From NCBI GenBank assembly GCA_030433055.1, contig JAUILJ010000327.1, positions 1-8,087 of the forward strand: 8,087 nt of DNA, in the 5' to 3' direction. Below, in pieces: positions 6,321 to 8,087 of the stretch. The number at the start of each line of letters is the position of its first letter. Position 1 is the first letter of the stretch. This DNA comes from Polyangia bacterium (GTDB lineage: Bacteria; Myxococcota_A; Polyangia; Polyangiales; Polyangiaceae). A program made the translations under genes and the position numbers. The notes beneath the pieces were generated by a model. It searched no databases and was not told the origin of the DNA. It saw nothing but the letters and a program-made list of their open reading frames with translations.

Positions 6321-7451
6321 ATGTTCGTCGAACGCACAGCAGAAGAGAGTGAGCAGCGAGTCAACGACGGCAGGCTCTGGGAGGAGTTCTGTGACCAGCT
6401 CAAGCTCGCGGGGAGCATCATCACCCGTGACGGCGCTCCCAGCGGTCCCCTGGACCGCGCCGAGGGCTACCGTTATCTGAGCCGGATGCTGCGGGCGGCG
6501 CTCGAGACGTTCGTCGAGAACTCGGACCCACTGGCTCCGTCGCTCGGTCGAGTCGTGCACGAGACCGCGAAGATGGGTGCAGACAATCCGGACAATCGCT
6601 ACTTCAACGCACCGCTGCGTGGGGATCGGGACTACGTCATTCGGGGCAACCGAGGTTCGGTGCACTACCTGGCCTTTGCCACCCAGGTTGGGCACTACGG
6701 AAAGGGTGGGGGCATGCCTCCGACGGGCTACATCGAGGCCAAGGACATGGCCTTCGAGCCGGACGGAAGCTTCGAGCTCATCATCAGTCGGCAGCGCCAT
6801 CCGGGAAACTGGCTGCCGATGACCGACGAAACGGGCACGCTGATCATCCGACAAACGTTCCTCGACCACGCAAACGAGGTTCCCGCCGAGCTGCAGCTCG
6901 GCTTGCTGGACGAAGCCGCGAGGCCGAGCCCGCTCACCCCCCAGCGCATCGACCAGGGGCTCAGCCAATCCAGCGCGCTGGTGCTCGGCGCCGCCGCGCT
7001 GTTCGCCAGCTGGGCGGAAGGCTTCCAGGCCCACACGAATCAACTACCCGAGTTCAGCGCTGAGACGTCGCGCGCCTTCGGAGGCGATCCGAACATCACT
7101 TACTACCACTCGTACTGGCGGCTCGAGGCAGACCAGGCGCTGGTCATCGAAACCCCGGTCCCTGAGTGCGACGCGTGGAATTTCCAGCTGAACAACCACT
7201 GGATGGAGTCCCTGGACTACCGCTACTTCACCATCCACGTGAACAAGCACACCGCCAGCTACGAGCCCGATGGCAGTGTGCGAATCGTGGTCGCTCACGT
7301 AGATCCTGGGCACCCGAACTGGATCAACACTTGCGGCCACGATCGCGGCACGATGTGTTTCCGTTGGGTAAGAGCGGCGAGCACACCGCAGCCACGCACC
7401 CGCGTAGTCACCCTGGCCGAGCTCGCCGCAGAGCTCCAGCGGCCCGCCTGA
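6321..7451 (+). CDS. DUF1214 domain-containing protein
   Basis: Protein of 376 residues with no assigned biochemical function. The C-terminal part (about 265-352) has DUF1214 (PF06742) features: WNFQLNNHWMES, then EPDGSVRIVVAH, then PNWINT and a final strand MCFRWVRA. An earlier stretch (about 104-181) repeats the plan: YVIRG, YLAFAT, EPDGSFELIIS, GNWLPM and TLIIRQTF, the last close to the usual DUF1214 NWLP motif. This suggests two related beta-rich halves joined by a helical segment (about 185-240). The N-terminal 80 residues look helical. There is no signal peptide or membrane segment, so it is probably cytoplasmic. The start is firm: AAGGAG at 6308-6313, 7 nt before ATG. The stop overlaps the start of the sulfotransferase gene (TGATG). 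Its position between an SDR and a sulfotransferase points to a part in the same lipid-like metabolism, by inference. Confidence 0.82.
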   Translation: MFVERTAEESEQRVNDGRLWEEFCDQLKLAGSIITRDGAPSGPLDRAEGYRYLSRMLRAALETFVENSDPLAPSLGRVVHETAKMGADNPDNRYFNAPLRGDRDYVIRGNRGSVHYLAFATQVGHYGKGGGMPPTGYIEAKDMAFEPDGSFELIISRQRHPGNWLPMTDETGTLIIRQTFLDHANEVPAELQLGLLDEAARPSPLTPQRIDQGLSQSSALVLGAAALFASWAEGFQAHTNQLPEFSAETSRAFGGDPNITYYHSYWRLEADQALVIETPVPECDAWNFQLNNHWMESLDYRYFTIHVNKHTASYEPDGSVRIVVAHVDPGHPNWINTCGHDRGTMCFRWVRAASTPQPRTRVVTLAELAAELQRPA

Positions 7452-8087
7452 TGCTTCCCACCAAGCCTCATCGCCCCCGCGCTGTCGCCGCACTGAACCA
7501 TCTCGCGCGCCCAGGCTCCGACTGGTTGGCGCGCGGCTTCGACGTGGCCCAGCTGCTCGACGCCGCGCGCCGCAACACCGGGCTCACAGACTTCGGCGAC
7601 GAGAGCTTCCTGCCACCACTCGAGCGCCTGCTTCATAGTATCCGCACGGAATCATACCTAACGCCCGCTGGAGCGCTGATCACCCGCACCCGGCTGCGCG
7701 GTGTCTTGGAGAACCGACTGCGCCTCGAGGCGCTGTACGCGGCCCACCCCGAGATTGAACGTGAGCAGATCCGCGCGCCCATCGTCATCGCTGGCCTCCA
7801 GCGTACAGGGACGACGCTGCTGCACCGCTTGTTGGCTTCGCACCCCAAGCTGCGTTGGCTCGCTGCCTGGGAGGCGCTGAGTCCAGTGCCGGAGCCAGGG
7901 CCCGATCGTCGGCTCAAGAAGGCGCAGCTGGCGGAGCGTGCGTTGCGCTATCTCTCCCCCGCCTTCTTCGCCATCCACCCGGTGGAAGCCGAAGCGCCCG
8001 AGGAGGAGGTGCTACTGCTCGACTACTCGTTCCGCAGCACGGTCGCCGAAGCCACGCTGCGCGTCCCGAGCTTCTCCCGCTGGCTCG
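7451..8087 (+). CDS. Sulfotransferase family protein, 3' end outside the window
   Basis: PAPS-dependent sulfotransferase; the first 212 residues are present and the frame is open to the window edge. The PAPS 5'-phosphosulfate loop is clear at 112-132: IVIAGLQRTGTTLLHRLL, preceded by a strand and followed by SHP. Residues 175-195 (IHPVEAEAPEEEVLLLDYSF) match a conserved stretch of bacterial sulfotransferases of the mycobacterial/proteobacterial Stf-like type (PF13469). The 3'-phosphate-binding motif expected further on is not reached. Residues 1-108 form a helical N-terminal region usual in this subfamily. The ATG at 7451 overlaps the DUF1214 stop as TGATG, implying translational coupling; no strong ribosome binding site is visible. 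It would transfer sulfate from PAPS to a hydroxyl group, possibly on the product of the upstream dehydrogenase; the substrate is unknown. Confidence 0.85.
   Translation, partial: MLPTKPHRPRAVAALNHLARPGSDWLARGFDVAQLLDAARRNTGLTDFGDESFLPPLERLLHSIRTESYLTPAGALITRTRLRGVLENRLRLEALYAAHPEIEREQIRAPIVIAGLQRTGTTLLHRLLASHPKLRWLAAWEALSPVPEPGPDRRLKKAQLAERALRYLSPAFFAIHPVEAEAPEEEVLLLDYSFRSTVAEATLRVPSFSRWL

Overview
The window looks like chromosomal DNA of a Myxococcota bacterium, most likely a Polyangia-type myxobacterium. The reasons are a high G+C content, strong G/C preference at third codon positions, a secreted TPR-PEGA protein, a giant cysteine-rich lipoprotein with a Gly/Ser/Ala linker, and a TetR/SDR/DUF1214/sulfotransferase group. 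The assignment is by gene style only; no rRNA or marker gene is present.

Left part (1-3612): two envelope genes on the + strand, joined by a TGATG stop/start overlap. The first (68-985) encodes an exported protein with a TPR pair, a PEGA domain and two hydrophobic segments. The second (985-3612) encodes a predicted outer-membrane lipoprotein of 875 residues. It carries a short four-Cys module, a flexible linker and 16 tandem Stig1-like repeats of eight cysteines each. Repeats 1-12 follow an exact long-long-short pattern (47+47+43 residues, 411 bp) four times over; the pattern decays in repeats 13-16, and a six-Cys cap ends the protein.

Middle part (3613-5223): a TetR-family regulator (3666-4286, +) follows closely behind the lipoprotein gene. 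It faces a second TetR-family regulator (5223-4621, -) across a 334-bp gap. That gap shows no convincing gene but holds a perfect 10-bp inverted repeat and a second, imperfect hairpin, both reasonable as transcript ends.

Right part (5256-8087): a compact + strand operon of a short-chain dehydrogenase, a DUF1214 protein and a sulfotransferase cut by the window edge. The first gap is 12 nt and the second junction is another TGATG overlap. The operon is divergent from the second TetR gene with only 32 bp between two GTG starts, so that regulator probably controls it. The enzymes suggest oxidation/reduction and sulfation of a small hydrophobic alcohol (lipid, sterol or polyketide-like); the substrate cannot be read from the sequence.

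The most unusual structure is the three-unit higher-order periodicity of the cysteine-rich repeat array. The operon with the duplicated-looking DUF1214 protein comes second.
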